From UBA1189 sp045544835 (GTDB lineage: Bacteria > Bacteroidota > Bacteroidia > Bacteroidales > Bacteroidaceae): a DNA stretch of 8,926 nt. The position numbers and the translations under genes were made by a program. Location: contig JAZPZS010000057.1 of NCBI GenBank assembly GCA_045544835.1, positions 1-8,926 of the forward strand, read 5' to 3'. Positions 1 through 7,003 of this stretch are shown here, piece by piece. Each line of letters starts with the position of its first letter. The first letter of the stretch is position 1. The notes beneath the pieces are model-generated. The model made no database searches. It was not told where the DNA came from and saw only the letters and a program-made list of their open reading frames with translations.

Positions 1-1
1 C

Positions 2-124
2 AGAATCACGTTAATGGATTATGTTGATTTCTATAGCCTGTTCAATTTCCCCGAGAAGGATTGGGAAGATATACTAGCCAAAACTGAACAAAGGTTCATG
101 GAGCAGCTATTATTGTTTGGATAG
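2..124 (+). CDS. C-terminal end of an unrecognised protein (5' end outside window)
   Basis: Only the last 40 codons are present, ending in TAG at 122-124. It is the only + strand frame open from the window edge; the other two hit stops within the first 30 bases. The visible residues form a plausible protein tail, starting RITLMDYVDFYSLF and ending MEQLLLFG, rich in aromatic and acidic residues and probably alpha-helical. No motif identifies a family. The codons are more AT-rich than those of the neighbouring peptidase gene. The gene converges on the minus-strand M16 gene and probably shares the bidirectional terminator at 231-262. It could also be a fortuitous open stretch, but the amino-acid composition argues for a real gene. 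Confidence 0.6.
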   Translation, partial: RITLMDYVDFYSLFNFPEKDWEDILAKTEQRFMEQLLLFG

Positions 125-149
125 AGGGGCTTGGATATGAAAAAAGGAA

Positions 150-177
150 CTCGGCTATCGACAGAACGATAGCCGAG
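150..177 (-). terminator. Perfect 11-bp hairpin, possible second minus-strand terminator
   Basis: CTCGGCTATCG (150-160) and its exact reverse complement (167-177) flank a 6-base loop. Read on the minus strand, the stem is followed by TTCCTTTTTTC, a fair U-tract. Read on the plus strand, it is followed by CGCATATCTG, which has no U-tract. It could therefore be a backup terminator for minus-strand read-through from the M16 gene, lying beyond the closer terminator at 231-262. It could instead be an RNA stem in the 3' UTR of the left-hand gene. The terminator role is inferred. Confidence 0.5.
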
Positions 178-230
178 CGCATATCTGTGGAACGATACGA
201 GTTTTATCGGACAGCAATATAAAGATATAC

Positions 231-262
231 AAAAATAGAGGTTGCCAGCAACCTCTATTTTT
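231..262. terminator. Bidirectional rho-independent terminator between convergent genes
   Basis: A 15-bp perfect inverted repeat has arms at 231-245 and 248-262. In RNA the loop would open to about 6 nt. The GC-rich core (GAGGTTGC/GCAACCTC) is bounded by A5 on the left and T5 on the right, so transcripts in both directions end in a stem followed by U residues; on the + strand the tract continues as GTTTTATT. It sits 26 bp from the stop codon of the minus-strand M16 gene and about 107 bp past the stop of the left + strand gene, as expected for a shared terminator of a convergent pair. Confidence 0.85.
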
Positions 263-287
263 GTTTTATTCCATCTTCGTGTCTTTA

Positions 288-3197
288 TCAATACCCGAAG
301 ATGTCTTCGGGGGTGAGACGGATGATCTTGCCCCACTTCTCCAATGACTTCATGTCGAGGTCGGCTTCGCGGCCGAGGATGCAGGTGATGTACTTGCGGT
401 CCTTGACATTGGCCTGCTGGTAGGCTACCACATCGGCGAGGGTCATGCCCTGCACGGCTTCGTAGAGCTGGCGGCGGGTGTCCTCAGTGAGGCCCAGCTC
501 CTCCTGGTCGAGGTAGTAGGTGAGCACGCGGTCGCGTGTGATGCGCTCGGTGCGCAGGCGGCTGATGAGGGCCTCCTTGGCAATGTCGAAGGCTTTCTCG
601 CTCACGGGCATATTGTTGATGATTTCGTCGAAGGCTGTGAGCGCATCGATCATCTTGTCGTTCTGCGTGGCGATGTAGGTCCAGTAGTAGGCGGGATCCT
701 CAGTGCGCCAAGGCTCTATCATGCGGGCCGAAGCGCTGTAGGCGAGGCCGCGGGCCTCGCGCATCTCCTGGAACACGATGCTGTTCATGCCACCACCGAA
801 GTACTCGTTGTAGAGGGTGATGATGGGTGTCTTTGACACATCATACTGCTCGCCCTGGTTTGACACGGCCGACATGTATATCTGGTTGGCGTCGTAGGGG
901 GCTATGTAGACGATGTTCTCATCGGCACGCTGGTACTGGAAGGCCTCGTTCTTTGCCATAGCCTTCAGCTCAGCGGGTACCTTGTGCAAGTCGGCCACGG
1001 TAGCCGACACCTCTTCCATGGCCATGGGGCCGTAGTAGAGCACGCGGTGCTCATAGGTGGGGAGCTGGGCGATGGTGGCGATGAGTGCCTCGGGCTTCAT
1101 GCTGCGGAGCTCGCTCTCGCTGAGGATGTTCTTCGAGGGATTGACGGGACCGTAGATGCCGTACTGGCGCAGGCGGGTGAAGTTGGTGTTCTGGTTGGCC
1201 TTGCCATTGGCACGTGACTTGAGGATGTCGGCCACGAGGTTGTCGTAAGCAGCTTGGTTGGGCTGTGCGTCGGCGATGACCTTCTCGAGCAGGGCGATGG
1301 CTTCGGCCATATTCTCAGACAGACCGCTGAGACTGATGGTGGTCTGTGTATTGCCTACACTGATATAGTAGCTGCAGGCGAGGTTGTAGAAGGCCTGCTT
1401 GATCTGGGCGGCTGTCATGTCTGATGTGCCCAGATAGTCGAGGTAGTCGCGGGCGGTAGAGAGTGCCTTCATCTCGTTGGCACCGAAGTCGAAGATGTAC
1501 TGGAGAGAGAAGATGTCGTTCATCTCGTTCTTCTTATATAATAAAGGAAGGTTGCCGATGGTGCCCTTGTTCATGTCTTTCTCGAAGTCCACGAAGACGG
1601 GCTCGATGGGAGCCACTACCGATGCCTGCACCTCGCGGAGGAAGGCGCTGGTGGTGTCGCGGTTCATGAAGATAGGTGTGATGGCGGGCTTGGCAATCTT
1701 CTTCACGCCAGGATCCTGCCCCTGACGCTTGTAGACGATGGCGTAGTTGTTGTCCTTGAGGTGGGCATTGGCAAAGGCCACGACATCGGCCTTGGTGATC
1801 TGCTCCATGCGCTCTACGCGGTGTACCATATCGGCCCAGGGCTGTCCGTTGACGAAGCTGGTGACGAAGAGGTCGGCACGCGAGCTGTTGTCCTCGAGCA
1901 TCTGCTGCACCTGTAGCTTGTAGTTGGCGATGCCGGCAGCGAGCAGCGACTCATCCCAATCGCCACGGCGCAGGGCGTCGATCTGAGCGAGCAGCAGCTC
2001 CTTCACCTCATCGAGCGACTGTCCCTGCTTGGGAGAGCCCTGCATGAAGTAGGCCGTGTAGTCGGTCTGGTCGTAGGGGAAGGCATAGGCCGAGAGCAGC
2101 TTCTGCTCCTGCATGAGGTTGAGGTCGATGAGACCTGCCTGGCCGTTGCTCATGATGGAGCTGATGACGCTCAGCATGAGTGCCTCGTCGGAAGCAGCAC
2201 CGGGGAAGCGCCATGCGAGGGCTACGCGCTCTGACTCCAGGCCCCACACTTCGCGCACGATGGGCTCGGTGATCTCGGCCTCGGGCTCGAAGTTCATCAT
2301 CTGCAGCTCGGGGTTGGGCTGCATGTCGCCGAAGTACTTCTCGATGATGTCCATCGCCTCATCGAAGTCGAAGTCGCCCGACATACAGATCGCCATATTG
2401 TTGGGCACATACCATTTCTTATAATAGTTTTTGATGTTGGTGATGGAGGGGTTCTTGAGGTGCTCCTGTGTGCCCAGCACGGTCTGTGTGCCGTAGGGAT
2501 GGTGGGTAAACAGTGCCGAGAACATAGCCTCGGTGAGCTTGCGGCTATCGCGGGTGAGGCTCATGTTCTTCTCCTCATATACGGTCTCCAGCTCGGTGTG
2601 GAAACCACGGATGACGTTGTGCTTGAAGCGGTCGGCCTGAATCTTTGCCCAGTTTTCCAGCTGGTTGGAGGGGATATCCTCGATGTAGCAGGTGACATCG
2701 AAGCTGGTGTAGGCGTTGGTGCCGTCGGCACCGATGGCAGCCATCAGCTTGTCATACTCGTTGGGGATGGAGAGCTTGGATGCCTCGTAGGAGAGGCTGT
2801 CGATCTGGCGGTAGATGGCGGTGCGCTCGGCCTCGTCGGTCTTGGTGCGGTACACCTCGAAGAGTGCCTCAATCTGGTCGAGCAGGGGCTTCTCCTCGGC
2901 GTAGTTCTGTGTGCCGAAGTTCTCGGTGCCCTTGAACATCAGGTGCTCGAAGTAGTGGGCAAGGCCGGTAGTCTCGGCGGGGTCGTTCTTGCCACCCACA
3001 CGCACGGGGATGTAGGTCTGTATGCGCGGAGTCTCCTTATTTACGGTGAGGTACACCTTCAATCCATTGTCCAATGTGTAGATACGGCTCTGCATGGGGT
3101 CGCCGTCGACAGTCTCGTAGCTGCGCTTGCCGGCACATGATGAGAGCATCAGCGTGGCGGCCACTACGGACAGCATAGAAAATAAAAACTTTTTCAT
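288..3197 (-). CDS. M16 family (pitrilysin/insulinase-like) zinc metallopeptidase lipoprotein
   Basis: This 969-residue exported peptidase probably degrades peptides in the periplasm or at a membrane face. Residues 1-21 form a lipoprotein signal: MKKF, a hydrophobic stretch, then a lipobox LSSC with Cys21 as the lipidated residue. The inverted zinc motif HxxEH is intact at His81-Glu84-His85, and the third ligand is probably Glu208 or Glu209 in TVYEEKNMS. About 48 charged, helical residues (roughly 100-150) separate these parts, so the ligand spacing is longer than the classical 70-80. The architecture is two M16 halves: a catalytic N-domain plus C-domain (about 35-490) and a degenerate half (about 545-950) with no HxxEH. 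The degenerate half keeps the M16 C-domain signature with the Arg/Tyr pair (FQEMREARGLAYS, 809-821). Length matches pitrilysin-type proteins. The ATG at 3197 begins the signal peptide and follows an AT-rich leader. The gene lies 111 bp after dacB on the same strand. Codons are markedly G/C-ending. The natural substrate cannot be told from sequence. Confidence 0.95.
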   Translation of the reverse strand: MKKFLFSMLSVVAATLMLSSCAGKRSYETVDGDPMQSRIYTLDNGLKVYLTVNKETPRIQTYIPVRVGGKNDPAETTGLAHYFEHLMFKGTENFGTQNYAEEKPLLDQIEALFEVYRTKTDEAERTAIYRQIDSLSYEASKLSIPNEYDKLMAAIGADGTNAYTSFDVTCYIEDIPSNQLENWAKIQADRFKHNVIRGFHTELETVYEEKNMSLTRDSRKLTEAMFSALFTHHPYGTQTVLGTQEHLKNPSITNIKNYYKKWYVPNNMAICMSGDFDFDEAMDIIEKYFGDMQPNPELQMMNFEPEAEITEPIVREVWGLESERVALAWRFPGAASDEALMLSVISSIMSNGQAGLIDLNLMQEQKLLSAYAFPYDQTDYTAYFMQGSPKQGQSLDEVKELLLAQIDALRRGDWDESLLAAGIANYKLQVQQMLEDNSSRADLFVTSFVNGQPWADMVHRVERMEQITKADVVAFANAHLKDNNYAIVYKRQGQDPGVKKIAKPAITPIFMNRDTTSAFLREVQASVVAPIEPVFVDFEKDMNKGTIGNLPLLYKKNEMNDIFSLQYIFDFGANEMKALSTARDYLDYLGTSDMTAAQIKQAFYNLACSYYISVGNTQTTISLSGLSENMAEAIALLEKVIADAQPNQAAYDNLVADILKSRANGKANQNTNFTRLRQYGIYGPVNPSKNILSESELRSMKPEALIATIAQLPTYEHRVLYYGPMAMEEVSATVADLHKVPAELKAMAKNEAFQYQRADENIVYIAPYDANQIYMSAVSNQGEQYDVSKTPIITLYNEYFGGGMNSIVFQEMREARGLAYSASARMIEPWRTEDPAYYWTYIATQNDKMIDALTAFDEIINNMPVSEKAFDIAKEALISRLRTERITRDRVLTYYLDQEELGLTEDTRRQLYEAVQGMTLADVVAYQQANVKDRKYITCILGREADLDMKSLEKWGKIIRLTPEDIFGY

Positions 3198-3244
3198 ACC
3201 AATAATGATTAAATATAAATAAATGTGATTATGTTTCTTGCTTG

Positions 3245-3278
3245 CAAAGATATCTATTTTTTGCGGATATGAGGCAAA
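3245..3278 (-). promoter_or_regulatory. Probable promoter of the M16 peptidase gene
   Basis: On the minus strand, TATCTTTG (3245-3252) matches the Bacteroidetes -7 consensus TAnnTTTG exactly. A TTTG (3275-3278) lies 22 bp upstream, slightly farther than the usual 19-21 bp spacing to the -33 element. The predicted start of transcription near 3240 gives a leader of about 40 nt. This would let the peptidase gene be expressed apart from dacB upstream. Confidence 0.55.
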
Positions 3279-3308
3279 TAGACAACTTTTTGTATAGGGG
3301 TGATTTTT

Positions 3309-4703
3309 TTACTCGCAAAGTATTTTGCATAGTTTGTCTTGCCATGTGCGGGCTTGTGACAGCTTTACGACATTCTGGTTCATGATAACAAAGGCCAGTA
3401 CATGCCCATTCTTTTTGGTAGCATACCCAGCTAATGTGCTTACTCCGGTCATGCTTCCTGTTTTTGCAACGATACGGCCACGCATGTCTTTTCGGGCCAT
3501 GCGGTATTTTAGTGTTCCGTCTGTTCCGCTGTGGGGGAGGGCTTCTCTTAGCATCTGATAGATGGCTGGTTGGCTATATGCATAGCAGAGATACTCGAGC
3601 AGCAGATGCGCACTCACCATATTATAGTTGGAGAGTCCACTGCCGTCAACGATTTTATGAGGTAGTTTGCGTGTGTCTGTGCTGATGATCCGTGTGAGTG
3701 AGTCGATCTGTTGACTGGCATCGTAGGCTGATATGGATGTTCTCTTGTTTCTTGTTGGTATGTGGAAGAAAAGTGCCTCGGCACTAAGATTGTCGCTCTC
3801 CTTGAGTGCCTGGCCTACCACTTGGCTTATGGGGCGTTGAATGGCAGCAATGAGGGTGGATGAGTCGGGACATGTTCCGTAACTGAAAGCACAAGCTCCT
3901 ACTCCTGAACGCAGGAGCCGTTCGTTGAACAGTGCACTGAAGTGCGTATCGGATGTGTGTATACTCAGTTTCTCAGTGGATGGCTCTGCCACGTTGCCAG
4001 TTATGGTAATCGTGTTCTTGCCATGCAACCAGTCGCGTGTGATGCGTAGGGGACCTGCCGAGTCGTTGTAGCATGTGGTGTGGTTGCTCACGTCGTACCA
4101 GGTGGAGTGAGGGAGGCATACCACGGTTGCTGTACTGTCTGCTTTAGTGGGGGTTACGCAGACTTCTACGCATCCCTTTTCGAGTATCAATGGTGAGTAG
4201 TATGCCTGGAATGAGGCTGGAGCGTCGTCCCAGCACCACCCCTGCCCCCAATAGATGGAGTCTGTCATACTGACATCTGCAAATACATGCCCTGTGATAT
4301 AGCGTATTCCCGCTTGGGGTATGGCAGCGATAAGGGTGTCCATGTTCTCCGATGTGAACTCGGAATCGAACCCTCCTACGATGTAGAGGTCTCCGCAGAG
4401 TATGCTGTCTGGAGTTATTGTACCGGTGTATCGAAGTTCTGTATTGATGGTATACTCCGTCCCGAGATGGCGAAGTGCCGAGATGGCGGTGACAAGCTTT
4501 AAGGTCGAGGCTGGGCGGCATAGCTTGTCGGCTCGGTGGCTGAACAGCAGTGTGTCATCGGTAAGGTCATATACCGCTATTGATGCATCGGTAGTTGTCA
4601 ATAGGGCATCGTCCAACAAGGGGCCAATGCGCTCATGAATGCCTTGGGCTGCCATACTCAAGGATATGGCCCAGAAGATAAGTATATGCTTGTATCGTTT
4701 CAT
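3309..4703 (-). CDS. dacB: D-alanyl-D-alanine carboxypeptidase/endopeptidase (PBP4, peptidase S13)
   Basis: This 464-residue periplasmic class C low-molecular-mass penicillin-binding protein trims or cleaves peptidoglycan stem peptides and D-Ala-meso-DAP cross-links. A basic N-terminus followed by a hydrophobic segment (about residues 5-19, ending SMAAQG) is a Sec signal peptide. All three active-site motifs are present: SxxK as STLK (Ser66 nucleophile, Lys69), SxN as SDN (303-305) and KTG as KTGS (414-417). The family blocks DGSGLS (353-358) and GTDGTLKYRM (393-402) are also visible. The long stretch between SxxK and SxN (about 235 residues) is the extra domain typical of S13 enzymes, and total length is close to E. 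coli DacB. The exported domain is unusually cysteine-rich (12 Cys). The ATG at 4703 is the only start giving a complete signal peptide and lies 13 bp after a -7 box. A terminator separates it from the SulP gene upstream. Confidence 0.95.
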   Translation of the reverse strand: MKRYKHILIFWAISLSMAAQGIHERIGPLLDDALLTTTDASIAVYDLTDDTLLFSHRADKLCRPASTLKLVTAISALRHLGTEYTINTELRYTGTITPDSILCGDLYIVGGFDSEFTSENMDTLIAAIPQAGIRYITGHVFADVSMTDSIYWGQGWCWDDAPASFQAYYSPLILEKGCVEVCVTPTKADSTATVVCLPHSTWYDVSNHTTCYNDSAGPLRITRDWLHGKNTITITGNVAEPSTEKLSIHTSDTHFSALFNERLLRSGVGACAFSYGTCPDSSTLIAAIQRPISQVVGQALKESDNLSAEALFFHIPTRNKRTSISAYDASQQIDSLTRIISTDTRKLPHKIVDGSGLSNYNMVSAHLLLEYLCYAYSQPAIYQMLREALPHSGTDGTLKYRMARKDMRGRIVAKTGSMTGVSTLAGYATKKNGHVLAFVIMNQNVVKLSQARTWQDKLCKILCE

Positions 4704-4716
4704 GTGAAAAAGACTG

Positions 4717-4724
4717 CAAATATA
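4717..4724 (-). promoter_or_regulatory. -7 box of the dacB promoter
   Basis: On the minus strand, TATATTTG matches TAnnTTTG exactly and ends 13 bp before the dacB ATG. Transcription would begin about 8-9 nt before the start codon, a very short leader. No good TTTG lies at the -33 position; that stretch is pyrimidine-rich. Its place directly after the SulP terminator fits a promoter. Confidence 0.5.
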
Positions 4725-4755
4725 GGAAAAAGAAAAAGATGGGAGTGACTTGTGG

Positions 4756-4799
4756 AATAAAAAGTCCTTTTCTGATCATTGGTGTTCAGAAAAGGACTT
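4756..4799 (-). terminator. Rho-independent terminator of the SulP gene
   Basis: A 14-bp perfect inverted repeat (arms 4762-4775 and 4786-4799, 10-base loop) lies about 70 bp after the SulP stop codon. Read on the minus strand, the stem ends in GGACTT and runs into TTTATTCC, giving a U-tract. On the plus strand there is no U-tract, so it is directional. It isolates SulP transcription from dacB. Confidence 0.85.
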
Positions 4800-4869
4800 C
4801 GCTACGAAATAGACCTAACTGCTGCTATTTAAGGTCGTAACCTTCTTATAATGCTACATGCAAGATTGT

Positions 4870-6558
4870 CTATTCCTTTTCCAAGCCTTCGGCCAGTACG
4901 CGGGCACGCTCCAGGGCGATGGTGATGTGGCTACAGATGTTCTCTTTGCCGATTAGCTTGTCAAATTCTGCCTTGGTGAGCACCTCTAGTACCTTCTCGT
5001 TCACACCGGAGAGAACGATGTGTACATTCTTTTTCAGACATTTTTTGCAAAGGTTAGTGAGGTTGTGTACGCCTGTGGAGTCAATGAAAGGTACCTTGCG
5101 CATACGGATGATGCGTACGGCAGGATGATTGCCCACGTCATTCATGACCTCTTCGAATCGGTTGGCGATGCCGAAGAAGTAGGGGCCGTTGATCTCATAC
5201 ACCTCCACGCGCTCAGGGATGATAAGGTGTTCATTATTGTCTGGCAGGTCACTGTCGGCACTGAGGTCGATTTCTTGAGTCTCAACTGATACCTTGGTCA
5301 CTTCAGACATGCGGCGCATGAAGAGCAGACAGGCAATGAGTATGCCCACTTCGATGGCTACGGTAAGGTCGAAGATGACGGTGAGGAAGAAGGTCACAAG
5401 CAGTACGGTGATGTCGCTCTTGGGGTTCTTTAGTATGGCCTTGAAACTGCGCCATTCGCTCATATTGTAAGATACCACCACGAGGATACCTGCCAGACAC
5501 GACATGGGAATATACTTGGCCAGCGGCATGAGGAAGAAGTAGATGAGCAGCAGCACCAAAGCATGGATGATGCCGGCGATGGGGGTGCGGCCGCCATTGT
5601 TGATGTTGGTCATTGTACGGGCGATGGCTCCTGTTGCGGGTATACCTCCAAAGAGCGAGCAGGCCATATTGGCGATACCTTGGCCTACGAGTTCCTGGTT
5701 GCTGTCGTGCTTGTCGCCTATCACGCCGTCGGCAACAGCTGCCGAAAGCAATGACTCAATGGCTCCCAGCATGGCGATCACCATGGCGGGCGACATAAGT
5801 TTGGTGAACACTTCCCATGTAATCTTGGGCACCTCGGGTGTAGGCATGTTCGGGTTGATGGTGAAGCGGTCGCCGATGGTCTCGATGGTCGTTACTCCTG
5901 CATAGTTCTTCAGGAGTAGGGCCACTATAGTCATTATGATGATGGCGAGTAGCGAACCTGGCAACTTCTTGCTGATTTTGGGGGTATATACGATAATCAG
6001 TATGCTACCGACACCTATGAGCAGAGGCCAAAAGTTTATGGTGCCGATGTGCTGGAAGTATATAACCCATTTGCTGATAAAGTCGGCCGGCACATCGGCT
6101 ATCTGCATGCCAAAGAGGTCCTTGATTTGTGTGGTGAAGATGGTGAGTGCGATACCGCTTGTGAATCCCACGATGATGGGGTAGGGGATATACTTGATGA
6201 TGGTTCCCACGCGCAGTACACCCATCAGGATGAGAAAGATACCTGCCATGAAGGTGGCGATGATGAGTCCGTTCATACCATAGTCGGCAATGATGCCGAA
6301 GACGATGACGATAAAGGCTCCTGTGGGGCCGCCAATCTGCACTTTGCTACCGCCAAACACGGAGATGAGCAAGCCAGCGATGATAGCTGTAATGATACCC
6401 TTCTCGGGAGTTACACCCGAAGCAATACCAAAAGCAATAGCCAGTGGTAAGGCCACGATGCCTACGATGATACCGGCCATGAGGTCGGCCATAAATGTAC
6501 TCTTGTTGTATCCTTTTAAGCAAGAGAACAACTTGGGTTGGAATTCAAACAATTTCAT
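4870..6558 (-). CDS. SulP/SLC26 family inorganic anion transporter with C-terminal STAS domain
   Basis: This 562-residue inner-membrane transporter carries an anion such as sulfate or bicarbonate; members of the family also move chloride or dicarboxylates, and substrate cannot be set from sequence alone. Residues about 20-415 are a series of hydrophobic helices. They include the conserved N-terminal SulP block around PLAIAFGIASG (38-48), GGPTGAF (76-82), and the strongly conserved GAIESLLSA...DKHDSNQEL...GQGIAN...GGIPATGAIARTM region (265-316), which forms the transport core. A short acidic linker (about 425-448) leads to a cytoplasmic STAS domain (about 450-555), with IDSTG at 492-496 as in anti-sigma-factor antagonists; Ser494 is the residue phosphorylated in SpoIIAA-type proteins. 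Length is typical for bacterial SulP. It is the first gene of the minus-strand block, has its own promoter and terminator, and is divergent from the U32 gene. Confidence 0.95.
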   Translation of the reverse strand: MKLFEFQPKLFSCLKGYNKSTFMADLMAGIIVGIVALPLAIAFGIASGVTPEKGIITAIIAGLLISVFGGSKVQIGGPTGAFIVIVFGIIADYGMNGLIIATFMAGIFLILMGVLRVGTIIKYIPYPIIVGFTSGIALTIFTTQIKDLFGMQIADVPADFISKWVIYFQHIGTINFWPLLIGVGSILIIVYTPKISKKLPGSLLAIIIMTIVALLLKNYAGVTTIETIGDRFTINPNMPTPEVPKITWEVFTKLMSPAMVIAMLGAIESLLSAAVADGVIGDKHDSNQELVGQGIANMACSLFGGIPATGAIARTMTNINNGGRTPIAGIIHALVLLLIYFFLMPLAKYIPMSCLAGILVVVSYNMSEWRSFKAILKNPKSDITVLLVTFFLTVIFDLTVAIEVGILIACLLFMRRMSEVTKVSVETQEIDLSADSDLPDNNEHLIIPERVEVYEINGPYFFGIANRFEEVMNDVGNHPAVRIIRMRKVPFIDSTGVHNLTNLCKKCLKKNVHIVLSGVNEKVLEVLTKAEFDKLIGKENICSHITIALERARVLAEGLEKE

Positions 6559-6609
6559 AGGGAAAAATGTCTATCTATATTGTGCTTTATATATATTGTT
6601 AAGCGAGTC

Positions 6610-6637
6610 AAATGCAAACGAAGTTTGAAAATGCAAA
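6610..6637. repeat. Direct repeat flanking a small palindrome next to the SulP promoter (possible operator)
   Basis: AAATGCAAA occurs twice (6610-6618 and 6629-6637), with starts 19 bp apart. Between and overlapping them is the inverted repeat CAAAC-GAA-GTTTG (6615-6627). The cluster overlaps one end of the SulP -7 box and covers the expected transcription start, a place where a repressor could act. No known regulator site was recognised, and the motif is A-rich enough to arise by chance. Confidence 0.3.
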
Positions 6638-6641
6638 ATTA
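6634..6641 (-). promoter_or_regulatory. -7 box of the SulP promoter
   Basis: On the minus strand, TAATTTTG matches TAnnTTTG. Transcription would begin near 6628, giving a leader of about 70 nt before the ATG at 6558. There is no clear TTTG at -33. The leader is AT-rich and has no Shine-Dalgarno sequence. Confidence 0.45.
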
Positions 6642-6712
6642 CGATGTTTTCACGAATAATATGTAACAATACTTAAAAAATCTTTCATACGGCTTGGCTT
6701 TGTGCGACTATC

Positions 6713-6820
6713 GGTGGGGGTGTCTTGTCGCTGGTGTAAGCGGATTTTATCGTAGGTGTAAGCCGATTTTGTCGTCGGTGCGTTCGTCTTTTGTCTCAGG
6801 TGCGTTATTTTTTTTTGCTT
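6713..6820. repeat. Degenerate 22-bp tandem repeat, four units plus a shortened one
   Basis: Units begin with GGTG at 6733, 6755, 6777 and 6799, exactly 22 bp apart. A 20-bp related unit starts at 6713. Units 6733 and 6755 match at 19 of 22 positions, sharing GGTGTAAGC and GATTTT. Units 6777 and 6799 share GGTGCGTT. Three of the four GGTG blocks that end the preceding unit follow a T(G/A)TCnnn pattern shared across units. The period is not a multiple of three and no long + strand frame crosses it, so it is not a coding repeat. The function is unknown. Confidence 0.75.
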
Positions 6821-6989
6821 GAAATTATCTGCCCCTTGTGGCCTACAGGCTCAGTCGGCGTTGAGAAATGCCACAATAAGTTTCAAGTTTCGCTCACTTG
6901 TTCGTGTCCTTTGAGGTGAACCTCGAGATATTTGCACCCGCTGTGAAAAAATATTGTAGTAAACTTCATATTTCTCGCCCGTTTGTTTG

Positions 6990-6997
6990 TATCTTTG
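6990..6997 (+). promoter_or_regulatory. -7 box immediately before the U32 gene
   Basis: TATCTTTG matches TAnnTTTG exactly and ends 6 bp before the ATG at 7004. With the usual geometry, transcription would start at about 7001-7004, so the mRNA would be leaderless or nearly so. No TTTG lies at -33. The box overlaps the codons that would be used by a TTG start at 6983, which argues against that longer form. Confidence 0.5.
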
Positions 6998-7003
6998 TCC
7001 TCC

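Larger units (their letters stand above)
6559..7003. other. Divergent intergenic region between SulP and the U32 gene
   Basis: This 445-bp stretch holds no gene I can support. From left to right it contains the AT-rich SulP leader, a direct repeat with a palindrome and the SulP -7 box (6610-6641), an AT-rich segment (about 6642-6690), a G/T-rich degenerate 22-bp tandem repeat (6713-6820) ending in a run of nine T, about 130 bp of unremarkable sequence with a small inverted repeat (GAGGT/ACCTC, 6913-6924), and the U32 -7 box at 6990-6997. No tRNA-like or riboswitch-like fold was recognised. Confidence 0.7.

Noticed and set aside
31..336. 101-codon minus-strand open frame at the left edge
   Set aside because: It runs through both hairpins and into the 3' end of the M16 gene, opposes the likely + strand gene tail, and its sequence resembles no protein family.
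1529..1555. AT-rich patch inside the GC-rich M16 gene as a possible insertion or internal promoter
   Set aside because: It encodes an in-frame Leu-Leu-Tyr-Lys-Lys run continuous with the flanking protein and no -7 box was identified there.
2460..3140. 226-codon open frame on the + strand inside the M16 gene
   Set aside because: It is antisense to the well-supported M16 coding sequence. G/C-ending codons deplete stops on the opposite strand, and its low-complexity Gly/Val/Leu composition is typical of such shadows.
3255..3281. Imperfect inverted repeat (CTATTTTTTGC/GCAAATAG) between the promoter elements of the M16 gene
   Set aside because: The arms match only with a bulge in an AT-rich region; too weak to call an operator.
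6713..6820. The 22-bp repeats as a CRISPR array
   Set aside because: Units are directly contiguous with no unique spacers, are degenerate, and no cas gene is present.
6983..7003. TTG at 6983 as the start of the U32 protein
   Set aside because: The seven added residues overlap an exact -7 box, and ATG 7004 leads directly into the conserved N-terminus.
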